Assembly (NCBI GenBank): GCA_028820325.1
Contig: JAPPJO010000146.1
Span: 51,183-115,182 of the forward strand
DNA from: Gammaproteobacteria bacterium
Lineage (GTDB): Bacteria > Gemmatimonadota > Gemmatimonadetes > Longimicrobiales > Gaopeijiaceae
Length of the DNA: 64,000 bases
Reading direction: 5' to 3'
The notes beneath the pieces were generated by a model that did not search any database, had not been told where the DNA came from, and saw only the letters and a list, made by a program, of their open reading frames with translations. This document shows positions 53,783-63,300 of this stretch, one piece after another; within the stretch, counting starts at the first letter, position 1, and every line of letters begins with the position of its first letter. Made by a program: the position numbers and the translations under genes.

Positions 53783-54183
53783 CGTCCGTCCTCCTTCCTT
53801 CCGTCACCATGAGCATCTCCACCCTCCACCTCCCGCAGCGCCGTCATCAGATCGGCCAGCGCGAGTCCGTTCCGCGAGGCGTCAGCCAGGGCCCGCCTCG
53901 CCACCTCCCTCGCAAGGCGCGGCCGCTCCTTTTCCTCCGGCCGCACCCCCGGCGCCACGAACGTGCCCTTCCCGTGCCGCACCTGTACCACGCCGTCGCG
54001 CTCGAGCGCCGCATACGCCTGCGATACGGTCCGCGGATTCACGCGGAGACTCGAGGAGAGATCGCGCACCGAAGGGAGCGGATCCTCGGGACGGAGACTT
54101 CCCCGAACGAGACCGCTGCGCACCGCGTCCATGATCTGGACGTACAGCGGTCGGCCGTCGGCGTGGCTGAGTCTGATCTTCAT
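53779..54183 (-). CDS. GntR-family transcriptional regulator, YtrA subfamily
   Basis: 134 residues: winged helix at about 10-75 (RPLYVQIMDAVRSGLVRGSLRPEDPLPSVRDLSSSLRVNPRTVSQAYAALERDGVVQVRHGKGTFV), followed by a short dimerisation tail of two helices, the YtrA arrangement. YtrA proteins repress their own ABC-exporter operon and release it on envelope stress. An inverted repeat 15 bases upstream of the start is the likely operator. Transcribed as gntR-ATPase-permease. Confidence 0.94.
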   Translation of the reverse strand: MKIRLSHADGRPLYVQIMDAVRSGLVRGSLRPEDPLPSVRDLSSSLRVNPRTVSQAYAALERDGVVQVRHGKGTFVAPGVRPEEKERPRLAREVARRALADASRNGLALADLMTALREVEGGDAHGDGRKEDGR

Positions 54184-54197
54184 GGCGCCTCAACTGT

Positions 54198-54214
54198 TGT
54201 AGTCATGTACTACA
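54198..54214. promoter_or_regulatory. Operator of the GntR/ABC operon
   Basis: TGTAGTCATGTACTACA: perfect 6-base arms around a 5-base centre, 15 bases upstream of the gntR start. Related partial arms (CTGTTG at 54194, CAACAG at 54219) extend the symmetry outwards. It lies where a repressor would block the minus-strand promoter. Confidence 0.75.
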
Positions 54215-54410
54215 GATGCAACAGTAGGGGAAGCGGCCGAGCGAGTCAAGGGACCAGGGAAGACGGGAGATCGATCATCACCATTTCCTCGATGGCCACT
54301 CCGCGGTGGGCCTGCAGGACCTTGCCGTCTACAGCCCATCCTCGCCAGGCTTTCCCAAGGGGCAGCTGTCGTAGTGGAGCCAAGTGATCTGCACACACGA
54401 AGGGGGCCGA

Positions 54411-54893
54411 ATGAGCAACCTGGCGCTCACCGGGGACGGGGAGACGGACATCGTCGCAACGCGCCGTTTCAAGGCCTCGCCCGAGGCGCTCTACCGCGCG
54501 CACACCGACCCGGAGCTCATCCGGCAGTGGGTGCTCGGGCCGCCTGGATGGTCAATGACGGTGTGCGTGAACGAGGCCAGGCCCGGGGGGCGTATCCATT
54601 ACGAATGGCAGCATGAAGATGGCCAGCGGTTCGGGATCACGGGTGAGATGCTCGAGATCGAGCCCGGCGCGCGCATCGTCCACAGCGAGCGGATGGAGCT
54701 GGACGACGCGACGGCCGAATACCGCGTTGAGACCCGGTTCGAAGCCGACGGCGAAGGCGCTCTCCTGACAATGCGCATGGTCTTCGCCGATGAGGCGACC
54801 CGAGAGACGATGATCGAAACCGGGATGGAGCAGGGCATGGAGGCAAGCTACGCCCGCGTCGATCCGCTGTTCACGAGCCCCGGCGGCCAATGA
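54411..54893 (+). CDS. SRPBCC (AHSA1-like) domain protein
   Basis: 160 residues from ATG 54411. START-like helix-grip fold: IVATRRFKASPEALYRAHTDPELIRQWVLGPPGWSM, RPGGRIHYEWQHEDGQRFGITGEMLEIEPGARIVHSERM, and the C-terminal helix TMIETGMEQGMEASYARVDPLF. AHSA1-like proteins bind hydrophobic ligands in a cavity; most are uncharacterised and often sit beside an ArsR-type repressor, which is absent here. An ATG at 54384 would add nine residues. The ~180 bases upstream hold the GntR operator and otherwise nothing I can assign. Confidence 0.88.
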   Translation: MSNLALTGDGETDIVATRRFKASPEALYRAHTDPELIRQWVLGPPGWSMTVCVNEARPGGRIHYEWQHEDGQRFGITGEMLEIEPGARIVHSERMELDDATAEYRVETRFEADGEGALLTMRMVFADEATRETMIETGMEQGMEASYARVDPLFTSPGGQ

Positions 54894-54903
54894 GCCCTGA
54901 ACA

Positions 54904-54943
54904 CCCACTACCGGTAGTGGGATGCCCCTACCGGTAGTGGGTA
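54904..54943. repeat. Duplicated palindrome CTACCGGTAG, 20-base period
   Basis: CCCACTACCGGTAGTGGG (54904-54921) is a perfect 18-base palindrome. CCCCTACCGGTAGTGGG (54925-54941) repeats its core; the CTACCGGTAG centres are exactly 20 bases apart, two helical turns. It lies in a 78-base gap between converging genes, with no T-run, so it is not an ordinary terminator. Similar words occur at 32691-32731. Confidence 0.8.
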
Positions 54944-54971
54944 TGCCTGCCGCGGGAGGATCGCGGCCCAG

Positions 54972-56042
54972 CTAGCGCCAACTGTTGACGATGTCCTCGG
55001 CGATGCGGCCCAGCGTGGACTCCAGCTCGATGAAGTCGCCCGTGTTCTGGTTGGTGAAGACCGCGATCACGGTGGGTCCGCCTTCGTAGTACAGGATCCC
55101 CACGTCGTTGCCGGCATAGGGCGGCCAGTCGCCGGTCTTGTGGGCCACGGAGGCGCGGAAACGGATATAGCGGGGCAGGCGCGTGCTGTAGAACTGGCGC
55201 TCCAGGATGCGGATCATTTCGTCGCTCGACGCGCGCGACGCCACCTCGGCGTTGTGGATCTGCGCCAGCAGGCCCGCGATCTCGCGGGCGGTGATGCTGC
55301 CCAGCCATTCCTCCGGGTCGCCCTCGAAGCGGAAGGTGCGCGCGGACGCCTCGGGGTCGGAGGGGAAGCCGCGCTCGAAGACCTCGCGGTGGGACAGCGC
55401 CTCGTTGGCGGGGTCGGCCATGACCCACACCCGGCGGAAGAGATCGCCGATGGTGGCGCGCAGGCGGGTCTGCTCGTAGCCAAGTTCCGACAGCATTTCG
55501 TTGACGCGCTCCTGGCCGAGGCGCGCGATCATGATGTCGGTGGCGGTGTTGTCGCTGGTGATGATCATCTGGGTGATCAGGTCGCGCCAGGTCGGCTCCA
55601 ACCCGGGCGCGAAGGTCTGGAGCAGGCCGCTTCCCCGGCGCAGATCCTCGGGCCGGATGCGGTAGCGCTCATCGAGGTCGAGCCTGCCCGCCTCCGCGTC
55701 GCGGTACGCGAGCACCATGACCGGGATCTTGATGACGCTGAGCGCGTTCATCGGCTCGTCGGCGCGGATGGCGATTTCGCGGCCCGACGGCAGGTGCCGG
55801 GCGAAGAGCGAGGTGCGGGCCGGGAGGCCGTCGAGCCGGGCCGTTACGCGCGCGGCGAGCCCGGAGGCGTCGCCGGTGGTGGCCTGGACGGATTCAATCG
55901 CGGACAGGCCGATTCCCGCTCCGCCGGCGGTGCCATCTGCGGCGGATGAGCCTCCGGGGGCGGATCCATCACCGCATGCGGCCAGGAGCGCCAATAGCGA
56001 GGCAAGCGTCACGGCTTGGGGGCTGAGCCTCGCGCGGTCCAT
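54972..56042 (-). CDS. Class A beta-lactamase-like serine hydrolase, lipoprotein
   Basis: 356 residues from ATG 56042, lipobox LLAAC (Cys23), so anchored in the envelope. The three active-site motifs are S102-VIK105 (SxxK), SDN at 163-165 and KTG at 302-304. The omega-loop ExxLN that supplies the deacylating Glu166 in class A enzymes is not evident; instead an extended segment (about residues 190-250) with Arg/Asp-rich sequence follows. It may be a true but divergent beta-lactamase, or a penicillin-recognising hydrolase. The start shares a base with the stop of the CDGSH gene (TGATG). Confidence 0.85.
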   Translation of the reverse strand: MDRARLSPQAVTLASLLALLAACGDGSAPGGSSAADGTAGGAGIGLSAIESVQATTGDASGLAARVTARLDGLPARTSLFARHLPSGREIAIRADEPMNALSVIKIPVMVLAYRDAEAGRLDLDERYRIRPEDLRRGSGLLQTFAPGLEPTWRDLITQMIITSDNTATDIMIARLGQERVNEMLSELGYEQTRLRATIGDLFRRVWVMADPANEALSHREVFERGFPSDPEASARTFRFEGDPEEWLGSITAREIAGLLAQIHNAEVASRASSDEMIRILERQFYSTRLPRYIRFRASVAHKTGDWPPYAGNDVGILYYEGGPTVIAVFTNQNTGDFIELESTLGRIAEDIVNSWR

Positions 56043-56236
56043 CAGTCCGCCTCGAAGCCGTTGCGCTTGTGGCTGCCGTCGCAGAAAGGCTTGTTCGCCG
56101 AGCCCCCGCAGCGGCAAAGGAAGGTCGCCTTGCCGGGACGCGTCGCGATGGGGTCTCCCGCGTCGTTCTGGAGTTCGATTTCGCCATCGATTCGACAGGG
56201 TCCGTTCCTGATGACGCGGATGGTCACTTGTGACAT
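56042..56236 (-). CDS. CDGSH iron-sulfur domain protein
   Basis: 64 residues. The cluster motif is C-R-C-G-G-S-A-N-K-P-F-C-D-G-S-H, giving the 3 Cys plus 1 His ligation of a redox-active [2Fe-2S] cluster, with an N-terminal beta strand VTIRVIRNGPCRIDGEI. Start chosen at ATG 56236 (MSQVTIRV). MitoNEET-like bacterial proteins of this size are cytosolic, of unknown partner. TGATG coupling to the beta-lactamase-like gene is curious. Divergent from ispG, with 112 bases between. Confidence 0.93.
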   Translation of the reverse strand: MSQVTIRVIRNGPCRIDGEIELQNDAGDPIATRPGKATFLCRCGGSANKPFCDGSHKRNGFEAD

Positions 56237-56348
56237 TCGTTTCCTCACTGGATTGGGGGGAGATTCAGCCACGCATGTATGGCCGCCGTCCGGGTGCTAG
56301 ATTTGTCACCATTGAGCGCGAATGACAACCCGGAGCGATGGAAGCGCC

Positions 56349-57593
56349 ATGAGTCACGTGAAGCGCAGGCCCTCGGCGGCCGTGGATATCGGTGGAGTCA
56401 TGGTCGGCGGGGATCACCCGGTCGTCGTGCAGTCGATGACCAACACCGACACCGCCGACGCCGCGGCCACCGCCGCGCAGGTCGCCGCCCTGGCCGCCGC
56501 CGGGAGCGAGCTGGTGCGGATCACGGTCAACCACCACCCGGCCGCCCGCGCGGTCCCCGAGATCGTGGCGCGCCTGCGCGACCAGGGCGTGGAGGTGCCG
56601 ATCGTGGGCGACTTCCACTACAACGGGCACATCCTGCTCGCCGAGCATCCGGCGTGTGCGCGCGCCCTCGCCAAGTACCGCATCAACCCCGGCAACGTCG
56701 GCGCCAAGCGGCGCGACGAGAACTTCAGCAGCATCATCCGGCTGGCCATCGAATACGACAAGCCTGTGCGCATCGGCGTCAACTGGGGCTCGCTGGACCG
56801 GCGGCTGCTGACCGAGCTCATGGACGAGAACGCGAAGCGCGCGCGGCCCCGTGACGCCGGAGAGGTGGTCCTGGATGCGATGGTGGAGAGCGGAATGCGC
56901 TCCTCCGTCCTCGCCGAGGAGGTCGGGCTGGGCCACGACCGCATCGTGATAAGCGCGAAGGTCTCCAAGGTGCAGGACCTTGTGACCGTTTATCGCAAGC
57001 TGGCGCCCCTGAGCGACTACGCGCTTCACCTCGGGCTGACGGAAGCCGGCATGGGCATTCCGGGCATCGTAGCCAGCGCCGCGGGGCTGGCCCCGCTGCT
57101 GCTCGAGGGGATCGGCGACACCATCCGCGTCTCGCTGACGCCCCGTCCGGGTGGGGACCGAACCGAGGAAGTGCAAGTCGCGAAGCAGATCCTGCAGTCG
57201 CTCGAGATCCGCAACTTCGAGCCCCAGGTCACCTCATGTCCGGGATGCGGACGGACCACCAGCGTTTTCTTCCAGGAGCTCGCGGAGGACATCCAGGGCT
57301 ATCTGCGCGCGCAGATGCCGGTCTGGAAGTCGATGCATCCCGGGGTCGAGGAGATGCGCGTCGCGGTCATGGGCTGCGTGGTGAACGGTCCCGGGGAGTC
57401 GAAGCACGCCGATATCGGCATCTCGCTGCCCGGCACCTTCGAGGAGCCCAAGGCCCCGGTCTACGTGGACGGAGCCCACTACTGCACGCTCAAGGGCGAA
57501 GGCCTGGCGGACGAGTTCAAGGAGATCGTGGACGACTACGTGCGTCGCCGGTACGGGATGAAGGAGACGGCGGGCGCGGGCGCGGGCGCCTGA
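56349..57593 (+). CDS. ispG: 4-hydroxy-3-methylbut-2-enyl diphosphate synthase (IspG/GcpE)
   Basis: [4Fe-4S] enzyme of the MEP pathway, turning MEcPP into HMBPP. N-terminal TIM barrel (VVVQSMTNTDTADAAAT, LVRITVNHHPAA, VPIVGDFHYNGHILLAEHP, YRINPGNVG, RIGVNWGSLD, LHLGLTEAGMG) and C-terminal cluster domain with TSCPGCGRT and VMGCVVNGPGES supplying three Cys and the Glu ligand. 414 residues from ATG 56349; ATG 56322 would add nine. Ends in an Ala/Gly tail. Confidence 0.97.
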   Translation: MSHVKRRPSAAVDIGGVMVGGDHPVVVQSMTNTDTADAAATAAQVAALAAAGSELVRITVNHHPAARAVPEIVARLRDQGVEVPIVGDFHYNGHILLAEHPACARALAKYRINPGNVGAKRRDENFSSIIRLAIEYDKPVRIGVNWGSLDRRLLTELMDENAKRARPRDAGEVVLDAMVESGMRSSVLAEEVGLGHDRIVISAKVSKVQDLVTVYRKLAPLSDYALHLGLTEAGMGIPGIVASAAGLAPLLLEGIGDTIRVSLTPRPGGDRTEEVQVAKQILQSLEIRNFEPQVTSCPGCGRTTSVFFQELAEDIQGYLRAQMPVWKSMHPGVEEMRVAVMGCVVNGPGESKHADIGISLPGTFEEPKAPVYVDGAHYCTLKGEGLADEFKEIVDDYVRRRYGMKETAGAGAGA

Positions 57594-57612
57594 GCCGGAG
57601 GCGGGGCGGAGG

Positions 57613-58191
57613 CTACGGGCTCGACAGATGCGTTTCGCATTCGCGCACACCCTCCTCGACACCGGCGGCTCGGTACAGCTTCGCGGCCCTGCGCCACAGG
57701 TGCCGCGCCCCTTCAGCGTCGCCGAGTTCCTCCCTGAGCAGGGCCATGGGCCGAAGGGCGTTGGCGTGGTCCAGGGGATGAGCCGTCCCGTCGCGATCGT
57801 ACAGGTCAAGCGCCTCCTCGTAGCACAGTCCCGCTGAATCGAGCCGGCCAAGGCGCTGGTTCACCTGGCCAAGGTGCCGTACCGCGTGTGCGAGGCGCAG
57901 CGGATCACCGGCATCCCGCGCGGCCGCGACCGACTCCTCGAACAGAGTCCGGGCCTTGTCCGGGTGGCCCAGGTCCAGCGCGACGTGGCCGAGCTTGCCC
58001 AGCGCGGCGGACAGCTCCTTGCTCGCACCTGCCTGCCGGGAGATCTCGCAGGCCCTGACGAGGTCGGCCTCGATCCGTGCCATGAGGACACCCAGGTCCG
58101 CCTCGTCGGCCGGTGGCGATTGCAGCGCCTCCCAGCGCGATCGCCACGCCTTCACGATGAGTGCCCGCGCGTGCTTCTCCGCCCCGCTCAC
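57613..58191 (-). CDS. Tetratricopeptide-repeat protein
   Basis: 192 residues from GTG 58191, which overlaps the stop of the preceding gene (GTGA). At least four TPR-type helical hairpins: ELSAALGKLGHVALDLGHPDKARTLFEESVAAARDAGD, LRLAHAVRHLGQVNQRLGRLDSAGLCYEEALDLY, HANALRPMALLREELGDAEGARHLWRRAAKLYRAAG. No signal peptide. It probably acts as a protein-interaction scaffold; partner unknown. The longer frame upstream is Arg-rich and shadows the neighbouring gene. Confidence 0.8.
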   Translation of the reverse strand: MSGAEKHARALIVKAWRSRWEALQSPPADEADLGVLMARIEADLVRACEISRQAGASKELSAALGKLGHVALDLGHPDKARTLFEESVAAARDAGDPLRLAHAVRHLGQVNQRLGRLDSAGLCYEEALDLYDRDGTAHPLDHANALRPMALLREELGDAEGARHLWRRAAKLYRAAGVEEGVRECETHLSSP

Positions 58192-58895
58192 CGCCTGGAG
58201 CCGCCCGAAATGCCGGCTATGGCCGGATCGTCGTGTGCGGTGGATCTGTTCATGTTGACGCGTCCTCCTTCGAGCCCGTACGAACCGGGCGGCGGGGCCC
58301 AAGGGCCATCGCTGGTGGCGTCGAGGCGCGTGCGCACGGCCCGCCATCCCATCTCGGCGTCGGGCACCATCAGGATGTCCCACACTTCGCGGCGGATCAG
58401 GCCGTTGGTGCCGGCCCCGTCGATCAGACGAACCACGCGCATCGAGAGCCGTCCGCCGGCGATGGGTTCGGGCATGACGAGCTGGTAGAGCACGCCCGCG
58501 TCCCGGATGCGGCAACCCTCGGGGGACGGGAAGTCGGGGCAGAGCAGCACGTCCTCGACCGCGGCGACCTCGACGTAGCCGAGCTGCTCCAGCGCGCTCC
58601 GGTTCTCGTCGTCCAGCAGGGCGCGGCCGGTGGCGCCGGGTGGGCGCCCGACCTGTTCGGCGAAGAAGGTGGGCTGCTCGCCCGGCGGGAGCACGTCGAA
58701 AATGACCTCGACGGCCTTGCGGTTGGCTCGTTGCGCCGAAAGCGCAGGAGGCGCGAGGGCGATCAGCGTCGTCATCGCGGCCACCGCGAAGGCGGCCGAC
58801 CGTGCTGTTCGCCTCCGGCGCCCCGGATACCACACCGCCGGGTCTGGTCGCCTCGTCCGTCCGGTAGGCACTCGTTTGCGCATCACCGGCCTCAC
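58188..58895 (-). CDS. Secreted protein of unknown function
   Basis: 235 residues from GTG 58895, overlapping the gltX stop; ATG 58883 is an alternative. Basic N-terminus, then hydrophobic AAFAVAAMTTLIALAPPALSAQ, a likely signal peptide. The mature part contains two Cys (VLLCPDFPSPEGCRIRD) that could pair, and a beta-rich segment MRVVRLIDGAGTNGLIRREVWDILMVPDAEMGWRAVRTRLD. No family recognised. Both ends overlap neighbours, so it is translated with gltX and the TPR gene. Confidence 0.7.
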   Translation of the reverse strand: MRPVMRKRVPTGRTRRPDPAVWYPGRRRRTARSAAFAVAAMTTLIALAPPALSAQRANRKAVEVIFDVLPPGEQPTFFAEQVGRPPGATGRALLDDENRSALEQLGYVEVAAVEDVLLCPDFPSPEGCRIRDAGVLYQLVMPEPIAGGRLSMRVVRLIDGAGTNGLIRREVWDILMVPDAEMGWRAVRTRLDATSDGPWAPPPGSYGLEGGRVNMNRSTAHDDPAIAGISGGSRR

Positions 58896-60367
58896 CGGCT
58901 ACCCGGCGCGGCAGCGGTCTGGCCGGCGGGCGCGGGATCGGCCTCTCCTGCGGCCAGCGTCTCCAGCGCGCGCCCGATGCGGTCGAGGGAGACGGGCTTC
59001 CCGAGGTGGTACAGCACGTCGAAGATGCCGGGGCTCGCGGCCTGGCCGGTGAGCGCCACCCGGAGCGGATGGATCAGGCGCCCCGCGCCCACGCCGAACT
59101 CCTCGGCGAGACTCCGGAGCGAGCTCTCCAGCGGCTCGGGCTGCCACTCGCAGTGCTCGAACCTCCGGCGGAGGGCGTTCAGATACTCCTCTACCTGCGC
59201 TCGGCGCTTCCAGTGCTTGCGTACAGCCTTGGGTTCGTAAGAGATCTCGCCCGGCAGGTAGAGCAACACGTTGCGGGCCAGCGCGTCCAGGCTGCGCGCC
59301 CGCGTGCGCAGCAGGTCGAGCAGGCCTTCGTACCAGCCCGGCCGGTCCTTGATCGTCGCATCCGCTGCCTGCGGGAGCTGCGCCTTCACGAGCGACCCCA
59401 GCCGGGCGAGATCCATGCGCGACAGGTGGCGGCCGTTGAGCCAGGCGAGCTTGTCGGCGTCGAACACCGAGCCCTTGCGCAGGATGCGCTTGAGCGAGAA
59501 GCGCCGGACGATCTCGTCCAGCTCCATCACCTCGCGGTCGTCGCCGGGGGACCAGCCGAGCAGGGCCAGGAAGTTGACCATCGCCTCCGGCAGAATGTCG
59601 CGCCGATACTCGGCGATATCGGTGGCGCCGTGGCGCTTGGAGAGGCGCTTGCCGTCCCGTCCCAGGATGAGCGGCACGTGGCCGAAGCGCGGCACCGGGA
59701 AGCCCAGGGCCCGCGCCAGAAGGATCTGCTTGGGCGTATTGGACAGGTGGTCGTCGCCCCGGAGCACCATGTCGATGCGCGCGTGGGCATCGTCGCAGAC
59801 CACCGCGAGGTTGTAGGTCGGGCTGCCGTCGGCGCGCAGAATGACCAGGTCGTCGATGTCCCGGTTGCGGAAGCGCATGCGGCCGTGGACGGCGTCCTCC
59901 CATTCGGTCGAGCCCTCCGGGACGAGGAAGCGCATCGCGTGCGGTTCGCCCGCCGCGGCGCGCTCTTCGGCTTCGCCGGGCGCCAGCGCCTCCGCCCGCC
60001 GCCGGGCCGCCCGGGTGGCCTCGCCCGCCAGGACGGCGATGTTGGCGCGGTCGCGGGCGAGTTCTTCGGGCGTGGAGAAGTCCCGGTACGCATGCCCGCC
60101 GGCCAGCAGCTTGCGGCCGGCGGCCGTGTGCTCGCCCACCCGGTCGCTCTGGAAGAAGGGCCCCTCGTCCCAGTCGATGCCGAGCCACTCCAGCCCGTGC
60201 AGAATGGCCCCGGTCATCGCCTCGCTCGAGCGGGCGCGGTCGGTGTCTTCGATGCGCAGCACGAAGGTCCCGCCGCTCCGGCGCGCGAGCAGCCAGTTGA
60301 AAAGCGCGGTGCGGGCGCCGCCGACATGCAGAAACCCCGTCGGCGACGGAGCGAAGCGAACGCGCAC
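58892..60367 (-). CDS. gltX: Glutamate--tRNA ligase
   Basis: 491 residues. Class I synthetase with HIGH-type PSPTGFLHVGGARTALFNWL and KMSKS-type KRLSKRHGATDI; RIEDTD, WLGIDWDEGPFFQSDR and GDDHLSNTPKQILLARALG are typical of bacterial GluRS, and the anticodon-binding helical bundle follows. GTG start 3 bases after the RND permease stop, an unusual placement downstream of an efflux system. Charges tRNA-Glu for translation and tetrapyrrole synthesis. Confidence 0.96.
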   Translation of the reverse strand: MRVRFAPSPTGFLHVGGARTALFNWLLARRSGGTFVLRIEDTDRARSSEAMTGAILHGLEWLGIDWDEGPFFQSDRVGEHTAAGRKLLAGGHAYRDFSTPEELARDRANIAVLAGEATRAARRRAEALAPGEAEERAAAGEPHAMRFLVPEGSTEWEDAVHGRMRFRNRDIDDLVILRADGSPTYNLAVVCDDAHARIDMVLRGDDHLSNTPKQILLARALGFPVPRFGHVPLILGRDGKRLSKRHGATDIAEYRRDILPEAMVNFLALLGWSPGDDREVMELDEIVRRFSLKRILRKGSVFDADKLAWLNGRHLSRMDLARLGSLVKAQLPQAADATIKDRPGWYEGLLDLLRTRARSLDALARNVLLYLPGEISYEPKAVRKHWKRRAQVEEYLNALRRRFEHCEWQPEPLESSLRSLAEEFGVGAGRLIHPLRVALTGQAASPGIFDVLYHLGKPVSLDRIGRALETLAAGEADPAPAGQTAAAPGSR

Positions 60368-60370
60368 GGA

Positions 60371-63300
60371 TCAGGCGGCCGGCGCCCGCGCGGCCACCTG
60401 CCCGGCTCGTGCGCCCCGGCCCTCGATGAGCAGGTAGATGGCCGGGGTGGTGGCCAGCACGAAGACCGTGGACGACAGCAGCCCGCCGATGAGCGCGTAG
60501 CCGAGCGCGTTCCAGATGGTGGAGTCGGCCGTCTCGGAGAAAAGCACCAGCGGGAGCAGCCCGAGCACCGTGGTGGCGGTGGTCATCAGGATCGGCCGCA
60601 CCCGCTCGAGGGTGCCGGCGAGAATGGCAGCATGCAGATCACCCCCGGATTCGCGCCGCACGCGGTTGATGTTGTCCACCAGCAGGATCGCGTTGTTGAC
60701 CACGATGCCGCCCATCATGATGACCCCCACGTACGCCTCCCGGGTGAACGATGCGCCCGTGTAGAAGAACATCAGGAATACCCCGATCAGCGCCATCGGC
60801 ACCGTGAGCAGGACGCACAGGGGCAGGCGCACCGACTCGAAGAGCGCGGCGGTCACCATGTAGATGAGGAGGATCGACACCGCCAGCACCGCGTAGATCT
60901 GGCGACGGTCCTCTTCGCTCCACCGGAATCCCTGATCCTCTTCGATCACGTAGCCGACCGGGAGTTCGGTGGACTCGACGATGCCGTCGTAGTACTGGTC
61001 GCCCAGCCGGCGCGGACCCGCGAACTCGTACGCCACGGTGCGCTCGTACTGCTGGTCCTCGCGGCGGATCCAGGCGAGCACGTCCACGGGGGCGATCGAG
61101 ACCACGTCGCCCAGACGGATGCCGGTGCCGGTTGAGGTGGCGATGATGGTTTCGAGCAACTCCTGCACATCGGTGTCGCGGTATCCCTCCAGCTTTACCT
61201 CGTAGCGCACCTCGTCGCCGCCGATCTTGAGTTGCGCCTCGCTGGTCTGGCCCCTGACGGCCGCGTTCATGCGCGCGACCAGCTCCTGCACCGACATGTC
61301 GTGGCGCGCCAGCTGGTCCCGTTCGATCTCGACCACGAACTCGGTCGCGCGCTCGCGGACGAATCGCCCGGCGGAGTTGGTGTCGATGGTGCGCACCCGC
61401 GGCACCCGTGCGAGCCGGTCGCCCAGATCTTCGGCGATCTCGCGCACCTGTTCGTAGTTGTACCCAAGTACTTTCATGGAATAGTTCGGCGAGGCGCCTC
61501 CGCCTCCGCCGTAGAATCCCAGGCCGCGGCCGATCACCCGCACCTCGGCCCCGGTGAAGCCCAGGCTGTGGCTGAACATCTGTTCCTTGATGGCCATCGG
61601 GATGCCGGTGTTCTCGAGCGAATCGGGGAAGTTGACGGTGATCTGCCCGTAGGTGCCGGTCACCCTCGACGTGAAGCGTTCCACCTCCGGAATCGCGGCC
61701 AGCCGTTCTTCGAACGAGCGAACCAGATTGTCGGTCCGCTCGAGGTCGGAGCCGCGCGGCAGCTCGATATTGATGAGGACGTAGGTGTCCAGGCCGCCCA
61801 TTCCCCCGCCCCAGAGCACGCCCCGGGTGACGTGGTTCTCGAACAGATACCACGACCCGCCGAAGGCCAGCACCGCCACCGTCACCGCGAGCCAGGCACG
61901 GCGCAGGGTGAAGCCGATGATGGTGGAATAGAGGCGGGTATAGAGCGGCGTCTTCCGTCCGCGCCCGACCGGCGCACCTGCGGAGTGCGCGTCGCCCGGG
62001 TCGCCGGACTCGGGGACGGCCCCCGCGGCACGGGGCTGGCTTCGATGGGCTGCACTGGTCGCGGCTTCGTCCCTCCGCACCCGGGGCAGGACGCGCGCAG
62101 CCAGTGCCGGAATGAAGGTGAACGCCACCAGCAGCGAGGCCCCCAGCGTCAGCGCCACCACGATCGCCAGAGGCACGTAGAACACCCGCAGCTCCCCCTG
62201 CAGGTACACGAAGGGCACGAAGACGATGAGGGTGGTGGCAGTGGAGGTGAGGATCGGCAGCACCACTTGGCGGGCGCCCTCGGTTGCCGCACCCACGGCG
62301 TTCCGTCCCGCCTGCCAGCGGCGGAACACGCTCTCCAGAACCACGATGGCGTTGTCCACGATCAGACCGAACCCCATCGCCAGCCCCATGAGCGTGAGCA
62401 GGTTGAGGGTCATGCCCCCGAAGTAGATCAGATTCAGGGAGATCAGCACCGAGAACGCGATCGTCATGAAGACGACCCCCGCGAAGCGGAACGAGCGCAG
62501 GAAGAGGAGCAGCACCGAGAAAATGACAAATGCGGAGATGAGCGCCCTCGTGCGCAGATCGGTCAGCTGCTCCTTGATCTGCTCGCTCTCGTCGTAGTCG
62601 AGGATCAGGCTGGTTCCGGCGAGGCCCGCGCGTTGCAGTTGCGCCACCCGGGCCTTGACCGCGTCCGCCGCGCGCACCGTGTTGGCTCCGATCTCGCGGA
62701 TCACCAGGAACGAGACCGAGGGCTGGGCGTTGATACGGTTGTAGGTTCGGGGTTCCTCGTAGCTGTCGCGCACATCCGCCACATCGGAGACGCGCACCAG
62801 TGTTCCGCCGTTCTCGAGCAGCACCGTATTCCGGATCTCGTCGGCGCGCGCAACGCGGTTCTGGATGGTGACCGACCATTCCTGATCGCCAGCCCGGACG
62901 GCCCCCGCCTCGCGCACAAGATCGAGGTCGTTGATCCGACGGTTGACCACACCCGGCGAAAGCCCGAGCGAGCTGACTCGATCCTCGTTGAGCTCGATCT
63001 CTATGAGGCGTTCGCGTCCTCCGCTCGCCTGCACCAGCGCCACGCCCTCGATCTGCGTGAGATCCGGCACCACCCGGTCGTCGAGATCGGCCCGGAGCGC
63101 CTCCAGCGTATAGGGGCCGGTGTAGGTGTAGCGCAGGAAGCCGCGCTGGCTGCGGGACTCGAACTCGGGCGGGACGTACGGCTGCACGAGAATCCGCTGT
63201 ACGGCCGCGGGCAGCTCCTCCTCGAGGGCCGAAAGCCGCTCGGAGAGGTCAAGGCGCGCGAAGTCCATGTCCGTGTCACGGCTGAAGTGGACCTCGATGC

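Noticed and set aside
54246..54383. Possible remnant of a gene on the minus strand (contains AVDGKVLQAHRGVAIEEMVMID)
   Set aside because: Looks faintly protein-like but is short, overlaps the start of the SRPBCC gene when extended and matches no family I can name.
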